A DNA stretch of 18,175 nt, taken from Pseudomonadota bacterium. GTDB taxonomy: Bacteria; Desulfobacterota; Desulfobacteria; Desulfobacterales; RPRI01. Positions within the stretch are counted from its first letter, which is position 1. Every line of letters begins with the position of its first letter. A program made the translations under genes and the position numbers. Under the pieces are notes generated by a model. That model did not search any database and had not been told where the DNA came from. It saw only the letters and a list, made by a program, of their open reading frames with translations. Shown piece after piece: positions 1-7,673 of this stretch. Location of the stretch: NCBI GenBank assembly GCA_018819005.1, contig JAHJQU010000024.1:1-18175 (forward strand), in the 5' to 3' direction.

Positions 1-46
1 CACAGGAATGACGACCTTGTCTAATAAAATAACGGCTTAAAGAGTT

Positions 47-694
47 TCAAGTCAAGTTAATTTTTTCATTCTCATTTATGAGAGTGTCCTTTGGAACATT
101 CTCAGGATCTTCAGTGACTAAAAGAGGAAGTTGATCCGGGTGTTGGCTTTCAGGAATCGGGGGATTTACAAGTCCTTTTATTTCTTCAGGAGTCGGGAGG
201 TCTTTTAAATCCTTCAACCCGAATATCTCAAGAAAACGCTTTGTTGTAGAATATATGAGGGGGCGGCCCGGTATCTCTTTCCTTCCAAGGACGCGTATCA
301 GTTTGAGCTCGAGCAGCATTCTGAGAATACCCCCGCTGTCGACACCTCTTATGTGCTCTATTTCGCTCCGGATAATAGGCTGCTTATATGCAATAATTGT
401 CAGGGTTTCGAGGGCGGCTTTGCTCATTCGCAGAGGGTTAGGCTGCACCAGTTTTTTTATCCATTCGGCATATTCTGGTCTGGTGCGAATCTGATATCCT
501 CCCGCTACTTCAACAAGTAAAAACCCACCATTTCTCTCCTCATATTCCCTGGCAAGCCCCCAAAGAACATCTTTAATTTCTTTAGTGCCGACAGGAACGA
601 TACTTTTAATCCGGTCGGTTGAAAGGGGCGTGTCTGCTACAAAGAGCAGGGTCTCTATGATGTTTTTCAGATCTTGTTCGGTTGGAATAGACAT
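47..694 (-). CDS. scpB: Segregation and condensation protein B (ScpB)
   Basis: ScpB is the winged-helix subunit of the bacterial SMC-ScpAB condensin, which compacts and segregates the chromosome; it binds the kleisin ScpA as a dimer. The 215-residue product has the family layout: an N-terminal stretch 'IETLLFVADTPLS', then a first winged helix, the conserved 'ALETLTIIAYKQPI.R.EIE.IRGVDS' region at about residues 94-120, and a second winged helix containing 'GRPLIYSTTKRFLEIFGL' (about 143-160). The C-terminal 45 residues are an acidic, proline-rich tail, as is common in the family. It follows scpA with an 89-base gap and is the last gene of the minus-strand run seen here. The ATG is preceded by a weak AGGA at suitable distance. 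Identification is by family recognition and by the adjacent scpA. Confidence 0.95.
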   Translation of the reverse strand: MSIPTEQDLKNIIETLLFVADTPLSTDRIKSIVPVGTKEIKDVLWGLAREYEERNGGFLLVEVAGGYQIRTRPEYAEWIKKLVQPNPLRMSKAALETLTIIAYKQPIIRSEIEHIRGVDSGGILRMLLELKLIRVLGRKEIPGRPLIYSTTKRFLEIFGLKDLKDLPTPEEIKGLVNPPIPESQHPDQLPLLVTEDPENVPKDTLINENEKINLT

Positions 695-711
695 AGTATC
701 CTGATATCACC

Positions 712-738
712 AATTGACGGCTTTAAAAAAATCATAAA
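712..738. repeat. Decayed end of the MITE-like repeat family
   Basis: In the scpA-scpB gap, TTGACGGCTT is followed by TAAAAAAATCAT. This resembles the outer end of the three full repeat copies (TTGACGGCTTCGTAAAAAGT, then CATT). Only one end is present and the resemblance is short, so it may be a remnant of an old insertion or chance. Confidence 0.35.
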
Positions 739-783
739 AATACTTCTCTCAATTATTTGAGATAAAGGGGTCGAGGTTATCCA

Positions 784-1509
784 TCATAAATAAAAAAGCC
801 TGATTACACCTGTTTGAACATTCTGGATGATTCCTATCAGAGCAAGTTTAACCATTTCGAGTATTGCAAGAAAAGTTACAACAAGTTCACTTTTTGTGGC
901 ATTTTCATCAAAAAGCTGATCGAATGTAACGCTTCCTTTTTTTTCGAATATATCCACAAGTTGGTTAATCTTTTCTTTTACGGAAATTTTGTCGGTTGTA
1001 AAATCAATTCCCTTGGAAGCCGGAATCTTTTCGAGCAATTTCTGGAAAGCATCCATCAGTTCAAAGAGGCCGACTTTAATAACCCTGTCTTCATTATCTA
1101 TCGGGAGTTCTTTCCTGTCAAGAATCCTGCTGAAAGTATTTTCTCCAAGGATATCCCTTTCAGAAAGCCTTGCCGCGGCCGATTTCATCTGGAGATATTC
1201 AAGAAGGGGTCTTGTAATTTCCATGCGCGGGTCATCTTCATCTTCAGCTCCATTTTCATTTAGAGGAAGAAGCATCTTCGATTTAATATGCGTCAGAGTC
1301 GCAGCCATAAGAAGAAAATCGCCGGCTATGTCAATATTCATCGATTTCATCCAGTTAATGTACTGAAGATATTGATCCGTTATAAGGGCGATCGGAATAT
1401 CATAAATGTCAACCTCGTTTTTTTTGATAAGATGAATGAGAAGATCCATCGGACCTTCAAATACGTCTTTTAAATGAACCTCATAAATTTCTTCTGATTC
1501 TTCGGACAT
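784..1509 (-). CDS. scpA: Segregation and condensation protein A (ScpA, kleisin)
   Basis: ScpA is the kleisin that bridges the SMC heads and recruits ScpB in bacterial condensin. The 241-residue protein begins with the hallmark kleisin segment 'FEGPMDLLIHLIKKNEVDIYDIPIA' region (about residues 17-42), followed by 'FLLMAATLTHIKSKMLLP' (about 65-82). An acidic linker (NGAEDEDDPR) comes next, and the C-terminal winged helix ends 'VTFLAILEMVKLALIGIIQ..' (about 210-229). Length is normal for the family. The gene starts 15 bases after the trpS stop and is followed by scpB, the usual partner. The ATG at 1509 has only a weak purine-rich Shine-Dalgarno (GAAAAG), suggesting coupling to trpS translation. 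Certain by motif and by neighbour. Confidence 0.96.
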   Translation of the reverse strand: MSEESEEIYEVHLKDVFEGPMDLLIHLIKKNEVDIYDIPIALITDQYLQYINWMKSMNIDIAGDFLLMAATLTHIKSKMLLPLNENGAEDEDDPRMEITRPLLEYLQMKSAAARLSERDILGENTFSRILDRKELPIDNEDRVIKVGLFELMDAFQKLLEKIPASKGIDFTTDKISVKEKINQLVDIFEKKGSVTFDQLFDENATKSELVVTFLAILEMVKLALIGIIQNVQTGVIRLFYL

Positions 1510-1524
1510 GGCAGCTTTTCTTTG

Positions 1525-2511
1525 CTATATTTTTACTGAAGCCCTGACTTCTTCCATTGTTGTTTCGGCTACTTTTCTTGCTTTCAATATGCCGTCTGCT
1601 ATTATTTCATCAACGAGGTCAGGGTGTGCTTCGTAATATTCTCTTTTTTCCCTGATTGGTTCAAGAGCCTTTGAGAGATTTTTTGCCATTATTTTTTTGC
1701 ATTCAACACATCCTATTTTCGCTGTGCGGCATTTGGGAAAGATATCATTTATTGTCTCTTTATCTGTGTATATTTTGTGAAATTCAAAAACGTTACATAC
1801 TTCCGGATCACCCGGATCGGTTTTTCTTGCTCTCTGAGGATCTGTAATCATTATGGAAACCTTTGATGATATGACATCCGGTTTATCGGAAAGGAATATT
1901 GCGTTGTTGTAACTCTTGCTCATTTTGCGGCGGTCAAGGCCGAGAATTTTGGGTGTTTTAGTTAATATCGCTTCAGGTTCGGGAAAGACCTCCCCGTAAA
2001 GATAGTTAAATCTTCTGGCTATTTCCCTTGTGATTTCTACGTGCGGAACCTGATCCATACCGACCGGCACTCCGGATGGTTTATACATTATAATATCTGC
2101 CGCCTGAAGAACCGGGTATCCGAGAAATCCAAAGGTTGATAGATCCTTGTTGCTGAGCTGGACAATCTGATCTTTGTATGTTGGATTTCGTTCAAGCCAT
2201 GGAACGGGTGTAATCATGGAAAGGATCAGGAAAAGCTCGGAATGTTCCTTGATGCGGGACTGGATAAACATTGTGCTTTTATCGGGTGAAAGACCGGCGC
2301 TCAGCCAGTCAATAATCATCTCTCTGGTGTATTCCGAAATCATGCTTGTATTCTCATAATCGCTTGTTAACGCGTGCCAGTCGGCGATGAAATAGAAACA
2401 CTCATATTCTTCCTGCATTTGAATCCAGTTTAAAAGCGCTCCGTGCAGGTTTCCCAGATGAAGTGGGCCGGTAGGACGCATTCCGCTTAATATCCGTTTC
2501 TTGTCAGTCAT
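1525..2511 (-). CDS. trpS: Tryptophanyl-tRNA synthetase (TrpRS)
   Basis: This cytoplasmic class Ic aminoacyl-tRNA synthetase charges tRNA-Trp with tryptophan using ATP. The 328-residue product starts 'ILSGMRPTGPLHLGNLHGAL', in which HLGNLH (residues 18-23) lies in the HIGH-type ATP-binding signature. The second signature is KMSKS at residues 196-200. 'GYPVLQAADIIMYK' (about 131-144) and 'VPVGMDQVPHVEITREIARRFN' (about 148-169) are typical of bacterial TrpRS. Length matches the family, and CAGGAG lies just upstream of the ATG. It sits 38 bases after the M50 protease gene and 15 bases before scpA, so the three are probably co-transcribed. No T-box or trp leader was seen upstream. Confidence 0.97.
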   Translation of the reverse strand: MTDKKRILSGMRPTGPLHLGNLHGALLNWIQMQEEYECFYFIADWHALTSDYENTSMISEYTREMIIDWLSAGLSPDKSTMFIQSRIKEHSELFLILSMITPVPWLERNPTYKDQIVQLSNKDLSTFGFLGYPVLQAADIIMYKPSGVPVGMDQVPHVEITREIARRFNYLYGEVFPEPEAILTKTPKILGLDRRKMSKSYNNAIFLSDKPDVISSKVSIMITDPQRARKTDPGDPEVCNVFEFHKIYTDKETINDIFPKCRTAKIGCVECKKIMAKNLSKALEPIREKREYYEAHPDLVDEIIADGILKARKVAETTMEEVRASVKI

Positions 2512-2549
2512 TTAACAGCTCCTGTATGCCTTTGAAATGTATTTTCGGG

Positions 2550-3212
2550 TCAATTTCCAAGAAGAAAGCCGACCAGAGGTACCGTGAAATATCTTATGAT
2601 TTTTTGAATAAGACCCGTCACCAGAAAGAAAATAATAATCGCCATTCCAAAACGCTCCATGCGGGCGTATTTAATCCTCATTGCCTCAGGCAGAAACATT
2701 GCCAGAATTCTGCTGCCGTCAAGGGGCGGGATTGGTATTAGATTGAAAATGGCAAGTACACAATTAATAATTACGCTGTAATAAAGCATGTAATTTATGT
2801 CTGAAATCATGGAGGCTATTCGTGGATTATAAAACGTATTTCCATTTTGCGTAAGAAACTGAAAAAGCGCACCTGATATGATTGCAACAGCAAGATTGGA
2901 AAGTACGCCCGCAGATGAAACCAGAATTGTTCCCATACGGTGATTTCTAAGGTTTGCAAAATTCACGGGAACCGGCTTCGCATAACCGAAAATAATGGGA
3001 GATCCCATAAACTTGAGAATGGCCGGCAATAAAAAAGAGCCTACAAAATCGAGGTGCTTTAGAGGATTTAAAGTCAATCTGCCGGCAAGCTTTGCAGTAT
3101 GGTCCCCCAGTCTGTATGCGACATAACCATGCGCAACTTCGTGAATCGTTACGGAAAAAATAAGGGGAATCATCATTAGAAAGAGTTTATATAAATTAAG
3201 ATCTTGAAGCAT
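2550..3212 (-). CDS. Site-2-protease-like M50 family zinc metalloprotease (membrane)
   Basis: This polytopic inner-membrane protein belongs to the M50 rhomboid-like/site-2 protease group and is predicted to cut substrates within the membrane. With the ATG at 3212 it has 220 residues. The zinc motif HEVAH is at residues 24-28 in the first membrane segment, and the second ligand motif 'NLIPIPPLDGSRI' (NxxPxxxLDG class) lies in the C-terminal third. Four to five hydrophobic segments are visible, and there is no PDZ domain, as in the short soil/sporulation-type members. The frame is also open from a TTG at 3224, but ATG 3212 is the more likely start. It overlaps the end of the upstream fusion gene by 17 bases, implying translational coupling. 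Its substrate is unknown. M50 genes next to trpS-scpA are a recurrent arrangement in this phylum (from memory). Confidence 0.9.
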   Translation of the reverse strand: MLQDLNLYKLFLMMIPLIFSVTIHEVAHGYVAYRLGDHTAKLAGRLTLNPLKHLDFVGSFLLPAILKFMGSPIIFGYAKPVPVNFANLRNHRMGTILVSSAGVLSNLAVAIISGALFQFLTQNGNTFYNPRIASMISDINYMLYYSVIINCVLAIFNLIPIPPLDGSRILAMFLPEAMRIKYARMERFGMAIIIFFLVTGLIQKIIRYFTVPLVGFLLGN

Positions 3213-5874
3213 AATCCCGCGCAAAATTTAGTTCATCGGTTTTTGTTTTAAGCTGCCCGTTCAGTTTTGCGTCCAGTACAGCCTGTAAAATTGTCCTGTA
3301 AATAGGTCCAGGTTCAAGCCTCATCTCTTTCAAGTCTTTTCCTGATATCGATATCTTTATTTGCCTGAGTTGCGTGATAAAAAATGAAATCGCTTTTTTT
3401 GCCCTTTCATGTTTGGTAACAGCCATCATATACAGGATTAGTTCAATCCTGAAAGCAGAAAGCTCTTTGTAAAGCTCTACATTTTTGATTCTATGATCAA
3501 TTTCAAGCCTGTAAAGGCATCTTTCAGCCTCGAAACGCTCTTTGCAGAATATCGCCTGATATTTTGGGACTATTTCAAACTGGTCACATATTTCCTTTGA
3601 TACGTCAACTTCGCAATGCCTGAAAAGGACCATAAAATAAACGGCCCACTTCATATAGGATTCATCGAGAAAAAGCAAATCATGCCATGATAGAACCTGT
3701 TTAACAGAGCTAAGTGATGAAATCAGATCCTTATTCAGTGTTAATGAAGGGTGAATAACTTTCAGAAGGCCGTAATCATTCAGGCGGACTATCGACGGTG
3801 TGGGATTTTCCTCCCCGAGAATCTGTTTAAGTTCAGAAAAAACCCTCCTGCCGCTTAACCGTTTGAAAAAATCCATTTTAACGGCATTTTCTATCAACCC
3901 GGAAGTCAGTTTGCCTATAGTAAATTCGAACCGCTGTTCGAATCTTATTGCCCGGAAGACACGGGTCGGATCCTCAACCAGACTCAAATTGTGCAGGACT
4001 TTAATCGCTTTTTCCTTTATGTCTTTTTGTGCAGCGAAGAAATCAATCAGAGTGCCGAATCTTTCAGGGTTTAGCTGGATTGCAAGTGTATTTATGGTAA
4101 AATCCCTCCTGAAGAGATCAAGCTTTATGGAACTCATTTCAACTGTCGGAAGAGCGGCCGGGAATTTATAATACTCCATTCTTGCTGACGCAACGTCTAT
4201 TTTGAAGCCATCCGGAAAAATTACAACGGCTGTGCCGAATTTCCCGTATATGTGAACACGCGCCCCCACGAGTTGCGCATATTTTTTGGCAAAAGCAATG
4301 CCGTCTCCTTCAATCACAATGTCAACATCTTCATTGTTTCTGTACAGAAGAAGATCACGGACGAACCCGCCGATTACATATGCTCCGCAGCCGATTTCAT
4401 TCGCAACCTTTCCTATTTTTCTTAACAGATCTATGAGATGTTTCGAAAGGCGCTCTTCAATAAACTTGACAATGTTTCTTGTTCGTGCGCTGATCTGCTC
4501 TCTCGGCTGATCGGAAAGTTCGGAGTAATTCTGCTGCGACTGCCTTACAAGAATGTTTAAAAGATCTGTCCGCGTTACAACTCCAAGTATGGTGTTTTTA
4601 TCTATTACAGGAAGAATGCGCTGTTTGTTTTCTATAATTTTGTTCTGGATTTCCAGAAGTTCGGCATCCGGTCCTACCGATTCAATTTCAGTGGTCATAT
4701 ATTCCCCGACATGGACATGATCCAGTTTATGGTAAAGCGCTTTTTCAATAACCTGCCGGGTGATATAACCTATAAGATTGACTTTATCATCCGTCTTCTC
4801 AGTTACAAGTAGAGCATTTACGTTGTAGCGCGTCAGAATATCACTTGCATCTTTGCATGATACGTCATGGCCGATCATTATGGGTGGAGAAGACATCAGC
4901 TGCCTTGCCATTCTTCTTGCCTTGATTTTATCGTAAAGAACTTCAATCAGCTTCTGTTCAATCTGCGCGAGTGTTTTGCCTTTTATCGTGGCGGAGGCTG
5001 CAAAGGTATGTCCTCCTCCGCCTAAGGGCGTGACAATAGTTCCGACATCAACTTCCGATATTCTGCTTCTTGCTACAAGGTATATTTTGTTTTCCATCTG
5101 GGCAATGGCAAATATGGCATCCAGATTTTCCATCCTGGCCATCTTGTGAACAAGAAAAGCGAAATCATGAATATAGGTGTCTGATGATATTGTGGTAACA
5201 ACAATTTCAATACCATTTATATTATATTTCATGGACGCCTGTATCATGTCGTTCAGCAGCGAAATCTGCTTCGGATTTATTTCCCGGGAAATTAGATTTG
5301 AGATTACGTTCAGATTTGCACCCATGGAAAGCAGAAAGGCTGCCGCTTTGAAATCATCTTCGGTCGTGGAGGGGAATGTAAAAGAACCGGTGTCTTCATA
5401 GATGCCAAGACACATTATTGTTGCTTCATCAGGTGTAATTTTTATGCCTTTTTCCTGTAAAATTCCGGTAAGTATTGTGACCGTTGAACCAGTCTGACGG
5501 TATACTTCATAGTGACCTTTTATGTCATTAGCTGCCGGCGGGTGGTGATCATATATGTGAATATCAATGTCATCGTGTTCAAGAACAGACGACAGCTTTC
5601 CGATTCTGCCTGGCTGTCGTGTATCAACCAGAACAAGCCTTTTGATGTTTGAAAAATCTATCTTTTTTATATCTGCCATGTTAAAAAGGTAGACCATTGA
5701 ATCTATAAAAAAATTTCTAAGGCTTTTTTCCTGTGAACCAGGGAAGATAACCAGAGAACCGGGATACAGTTTCTGTGCCGCAAGCATGGAAGCTATTGCG
5801 TCAAAGTCGGCATTCATATGGGTTGTTATGATTGTGATACCCTTATTTTCAGGATTTTTTATTGCTTCCATCAT
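3196..5874 (-). CDS. DHH phosphoesterase - CBS pair - poly(A) polymerase/tRNA nucleotidyltransferase fusion
   Basis: This 892-residue protein has three modules. Residues about 12-325 are a DHH/DHHA1 phosphoesterase: THMNADFDAIAS (18-29), LVDTRQ (82-87), the DHH motif YDHHP (108-112) and the GGGGH loop (285-289). Residues about 330-445 are a CBS pair ('VTRTDLLNIL' near the end), a nucleotide-sensing module. Residues about 465-892 are a class II nucleotidyltransferase head and neck: GGFVRD (502-507), the metal-binding DVD (516-518), RRDFTINTLA (589-598) and VEDPTRVFRAIRF (633-645). By family it adds A, or CC/CCA, to tRNA 3' ends or polyadenylates RNA; which of these cannot be read from sequence. 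Geobacter is reported to have separate C-adding, A-adding and poly(A) enzymes. Two adjacent ATGs (5874, 5871) follow AAGGGA; the second has better spacing. It heads the minus-strand run. Confidence 0.93.
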   Translation of the reverse strand: MMEAIKNPENKGITIITTHMNADFDAIASMLAAQKLYPGSLVIFPGSQEKSLRNFFIDSMVYLFNMADIKKIDFSNIKRLVLVDTRQPGRIGKLSSVLEHDDIDIHIYDHHPPAANDIKGHYEVYRQTGSTVTILTGILQEKGIKITPDEATIMCLGIYEDTGSFTFPSTTEDDFKAAAFLLSMGANLNVISNLISREINPKQISLLNDMIQASMKYNINGIEIVVTTISSDTYIHDFAFLVHKMARMENLDAIFAIAQMENKIYLVARSRISEVDVGTIVTPLGGGGHTFAASATIKGKTLAQIEQKLIEVLYDKIKARRMARQLMSSPPIMIGHDVSCKDASDILTRYNVNALLVTEKTDDKVNLIGYITRQVIEKALYHKLDHVHVGEYMTTEIESVGPDAELLEIQNKIIENKQRILPVIDKNTILGVVTRTDLLNILVRQSQQNYSELSDQPREQISARTRNIVKFIEERLSKHLIDLLRKIGKVANEIGCGAYVIGGFVRDLLLYRNNEDVDIVIEGDGIAFAKKYAQLVGARVHIYGKFGTAVVIFPDGFKIDVASARMEYYKFPAALPTVEMSSIKLDLFRRDFTINTLAIQLNPERFGTLIDFFAAQKDIKEKAIKVLHNLSLVEDPTRVFRAIRFEQRFEFTIGKLTSGLIENAVKMDFFKRLSGRRVFSELKQILGEENPTPSIVRLNDYGLLKVIHPSLTLNKDLISSLSSVKQVLSWHDLLFLDESYMKWAVYFMVLFRHCEVDVSKEICDQFEIVPKYQAIFCKERFEAERCLYRLEIDHRIKNVELYKELSAFRIELILYMMAVTKHERAKKAISFFITQLRQIKISISGKDLKEMRLEPGPIYRTILQAVLDAKLNGQLKTKTDELNFARDYASRS

Positions 5875-5930
5875 AATTCCCTTTTAGTGATATAAGACAG
5901 CTATACCTGCTTGATGCTCTGCTCAAATTT

Positions 5931-6083
5931 GATAGACTTGTAAGAAGTCTAAATTCAGACGGCAAAGTAAAAAGATCATTATGCAAGGCGCACGAATCTT
6001 GAGGAATGAAGCGTACTAACTCGTACGCTGCAATGACGAAAGATGAAGTGCAACACAGCAGAATGACTTTTTAAGAAGCCGTC
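5931..6083 (+). mobile_element. MITE-like element, copy 1 (short form)
   Basis: A 153-base non-coding element related to copies at 6371-6595 and 10406-10609. Its ends are imperfect inverted repeats: GATAGACTTGTAAGAAGTC on the left and, on the opposite strand, GACGGCTTCTTAAAAAGTC on the right. A second internal pair repeats the pattern (GACGGCAAAGTAAAAAG at 5958). The perfect direct repeat AAATTT flanks it at 5925-5930 and 6084-6089, consistent with a target-site duplication. It lacks the central hairpin module (CCCTGTTGAAT to ATTCAACGGGG) present in the other two copies, so it is an internally deleted or ancestral form. There is no open reading frame for a transposase, so it would need one supplied in trans. 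Confidence 0.75.
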
Positions 6084-6142
6084 AAATTTGAAATTTTATC
6101 ATATACATATATGTGGAGGTTTATCAAGCAAGATGTTATTTG

Positions 6143-6317
6143 GTTTCCATCCGGAAATGGCCCTTTTGTGCGATCTCTGTGTCAATCTGCGGGATTTCTT
6201 GTGCGACGTACAATGCGTATGTCTCCGCGCAATCCCTTGATTTCTTTGAGCTTGCCCAAAATTGCCTATTTCCGAATTGTAAACTCACATGTCCAAATTA
6301 TGTTTCCGGATGGAAAA
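6143..6317. repeat. Second intergenic element with TTTCCATCCGGAAA terminal inverted repeats
   Basis: A stretch of about 175 bases is bounded by TTTCCATCCGGAAA at 6144-6157 and its exact reverse complement TTTCCGGATGGAAA at 6303-6316. Each 14-base end can also fold on itself (TTTCC/GGAAA around a 4-base loop). The interior has no convincing coding signal: reading frames of 90-109 codons cross it, but they also run through the neighbouring repeat and lack a ribosome binding site. It lies between MITE-like copies 1 and 2 and is unrelated to them in sequence. No clear target duplication was seen, so mobility is only an inference. Confidence 0.55.
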
Positions 6318-6370
6318 CATTCAAAACTATTGTTGTTTTCTTTCAATTATGTTATAAATACAAAGATTTT

Positions 6371-6595
6371 GATGCTCTCGTAAAAAGCACAAATTCAGAC
6401 GGCAAAGTAAAAAGCTCATTATGCAAGGCGTGCGAATATTGAGAAATACCGCAAACGCGGTACCCGAAGGTGCATACTTATTGGTACGCTGCAATGATTC
6501 ACCCTGTTGAATCAGCTCTGCTGTCTCGCGCAGCGAGAATTCAACGGGGCGTGGATGAAGCGCAACACAGCAGAATGACTTTTTACGAAGCAGTC
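6371..6595 (+). mobile_element. MITE-like element, copy 2 (long form)
   Basis: A 225-base copy of the same family, in the same orientation as copy 1. It is flanked by a perfect 9-base direct repeat, AAAGATTTT, at 6362-6370 and 6596-6604, the best target-site duplication of the three copies. The body carries the nested central hairpin: CCCTGTTGAAT pairs with ATTCAACGGGG, enclosing CTCGC-GCA-GCGAG. It also has a small extra hairpin, ACCGC-AAAC-GCGGT, near 6449-6462, which is missing from copies 1 and 3. No coding capacity. Its right flank ends only 17 bases before the radical SAM start codon. Confidence 0.8.
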
Positions 6596-6621
6596 AAAGA
6601 TTTTGATACATTAGTACGTAA

Positions 6622-7575
6622 ATGGATAATAAACTGAATTCAGGATACAGGTATATTTTCGGTCCTGTGCCGTCAAGGCGGCTAGGGACGTCTCTGGGCG
6701 TGGATCTTTTGCCTGCAAAAACCTGTACTCTTGACTGTATATACTGCGAATGCGGCAGGACAGGGAATCTCACTCTTGAGATAAAAGAGTATGTCCCTGT
6801 TGAAAAGGTTAAATCCGAGTTAACGGATTATTTATCACAAGGGCCCAGGCTTGATTTTGTTACCTTTTCCGGCTCGGGTGAACCAACTCTCCACAAACAA
6901 ATTGGCGACCTGATCCGGTTTTTGAAATGCGAATATCCGGAGTACAGTGTGGCTGTATTGACTAATGGAACCCTCTTGTTTGATCCTGAGGTCCGAACGC
7001 GGGTTCTTGATGCGGATGTCGTGAAAGTTTCGCTCGATGCAGGGTCTGTTGAAAATTTTATTCGTATCAACAGGCCGCACAAAGATCTTGAAATGTCCAA
7101 AATAATAGATGGACTGATCGGCTTTAGAAAAATTTATTCAAATCAATTATGGGTTGAAGTCTTTATCGTCAAAGGGTTAAATGATAAAGATATAGAACTT
7201 AAAAAAATAAAGGATATACTGAAGATTGTCGGGCCTGATAGAATTCATTTGAATACTCTTGACAGGCCGGGAACAGAAACATGGGTTGAACCTGTTGAAG
7301 AGTCTTTTCTGACAGATGTTGCAGGATATCTTCGTAACGCCAGGGTTGTTCATAAGTCGGATGTATCCGGGAAGTTATCAGGCAAAGATTTCAGAGGATT
7401 CATTATATCAACTGTTAGAAGAAGACCTTGTACTGCGGAGGATGTTTCCCGCATACTGAATATAAATGAAAACAACGCAAAAAAACATCTTGATAAACTT
7501 TATGAAAATGGAGAAATAACAAAAACAAGCATGCCAAGAGGGGTCTTTTATTTTTTAAAGAGAGAAAAAGAATAG
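6622..7575 (+). CDS. Radical SAM protein with C-terminal winged helix (COG0731-like)
   Basis: A 317-residue predicted iron-sulfur enzyme. After the family signature 'GPVPSRRLGTSLGVDLLP' (residues 14-31) comes the radical SAM cluster motif CTLDCIYC (C35, C39, C42), with an extra C44 directly after. 'FSGSGEPTLH' (about 82-91) is the SAM-binding GGE-like segment. The last 65 or so residues form a winged-helix-like domain ('CTAEDVSRILNINENNAKKHLDKLYENGEI'-type region), suggesting nucleic acid binding or dimerisation. The substrate is unknown; these proteins are often annotated as Fe-S oxidoreductases. The ATG at 6622 has no clear Shine-Dalgarno, and the region before it is a mobile repeat. A 98-base gap separates it from pilC, so they may not share a transcript. 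Confidence 0.88.
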   Translation: MDNKLNSGYRYIFGPVPSRRLGTSLGVDLLPAKTCTLDCIYCECGRTGNLTLEIKEYVPVEKVKSELTDYLSQGPRLDFVTFSGSGEPTLHKQIGDLIRFLKCEYPEYSVAVLTNGTLLFDPEVRTRVLDADVVKVSLDAGSVENFIRINRPHKDLEMSKIIDGLIGFRKIYSNQLWVEVFIVKGLNDKDIELKKIKDILKIVGPDRIHLNTLDRPGTETWVEPVEESFLTDVAGYLRNARVVHKSDVSGKLSGKDFRGFIISTVRRRPCTAEDVSRILNINENNAKKHLDKLYENGEITKTSMPRGVFYFLKREKE

Positions 7576-7673
7576 ATTCTCATTCTGTCTTTTAATTTAG
7601 TACTAGGTATTTTGCAGTTTTGTTCCGATTAATTTGGTTTCCGTATTTTTTCCTATAGCAAGGAGGGTCAATT

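Noticed and set aside
747..762. Inverted repeat TCTCAA-TTAT-TTGAGA between scpA and scpB
   Set aside because: Only six base pairs, A/T-rich and without a T-run; too weak for a terminator or operator call.
814..1263. 149-codon plus-strand frame
   Set aside because: Antisense to scpA, whose family motifs are intact; no domain is recognisable.
6113..6442. 109-codon plus-strand frame (and a 90-codon one from 6111) in the 5875-6621 gap
   Set aside because: It runs through two unrelated repeat elements, has no convincing ribosome binding site and is rich in Cys, Phe and Ser in a way typical of non-coding AT-rich frames.
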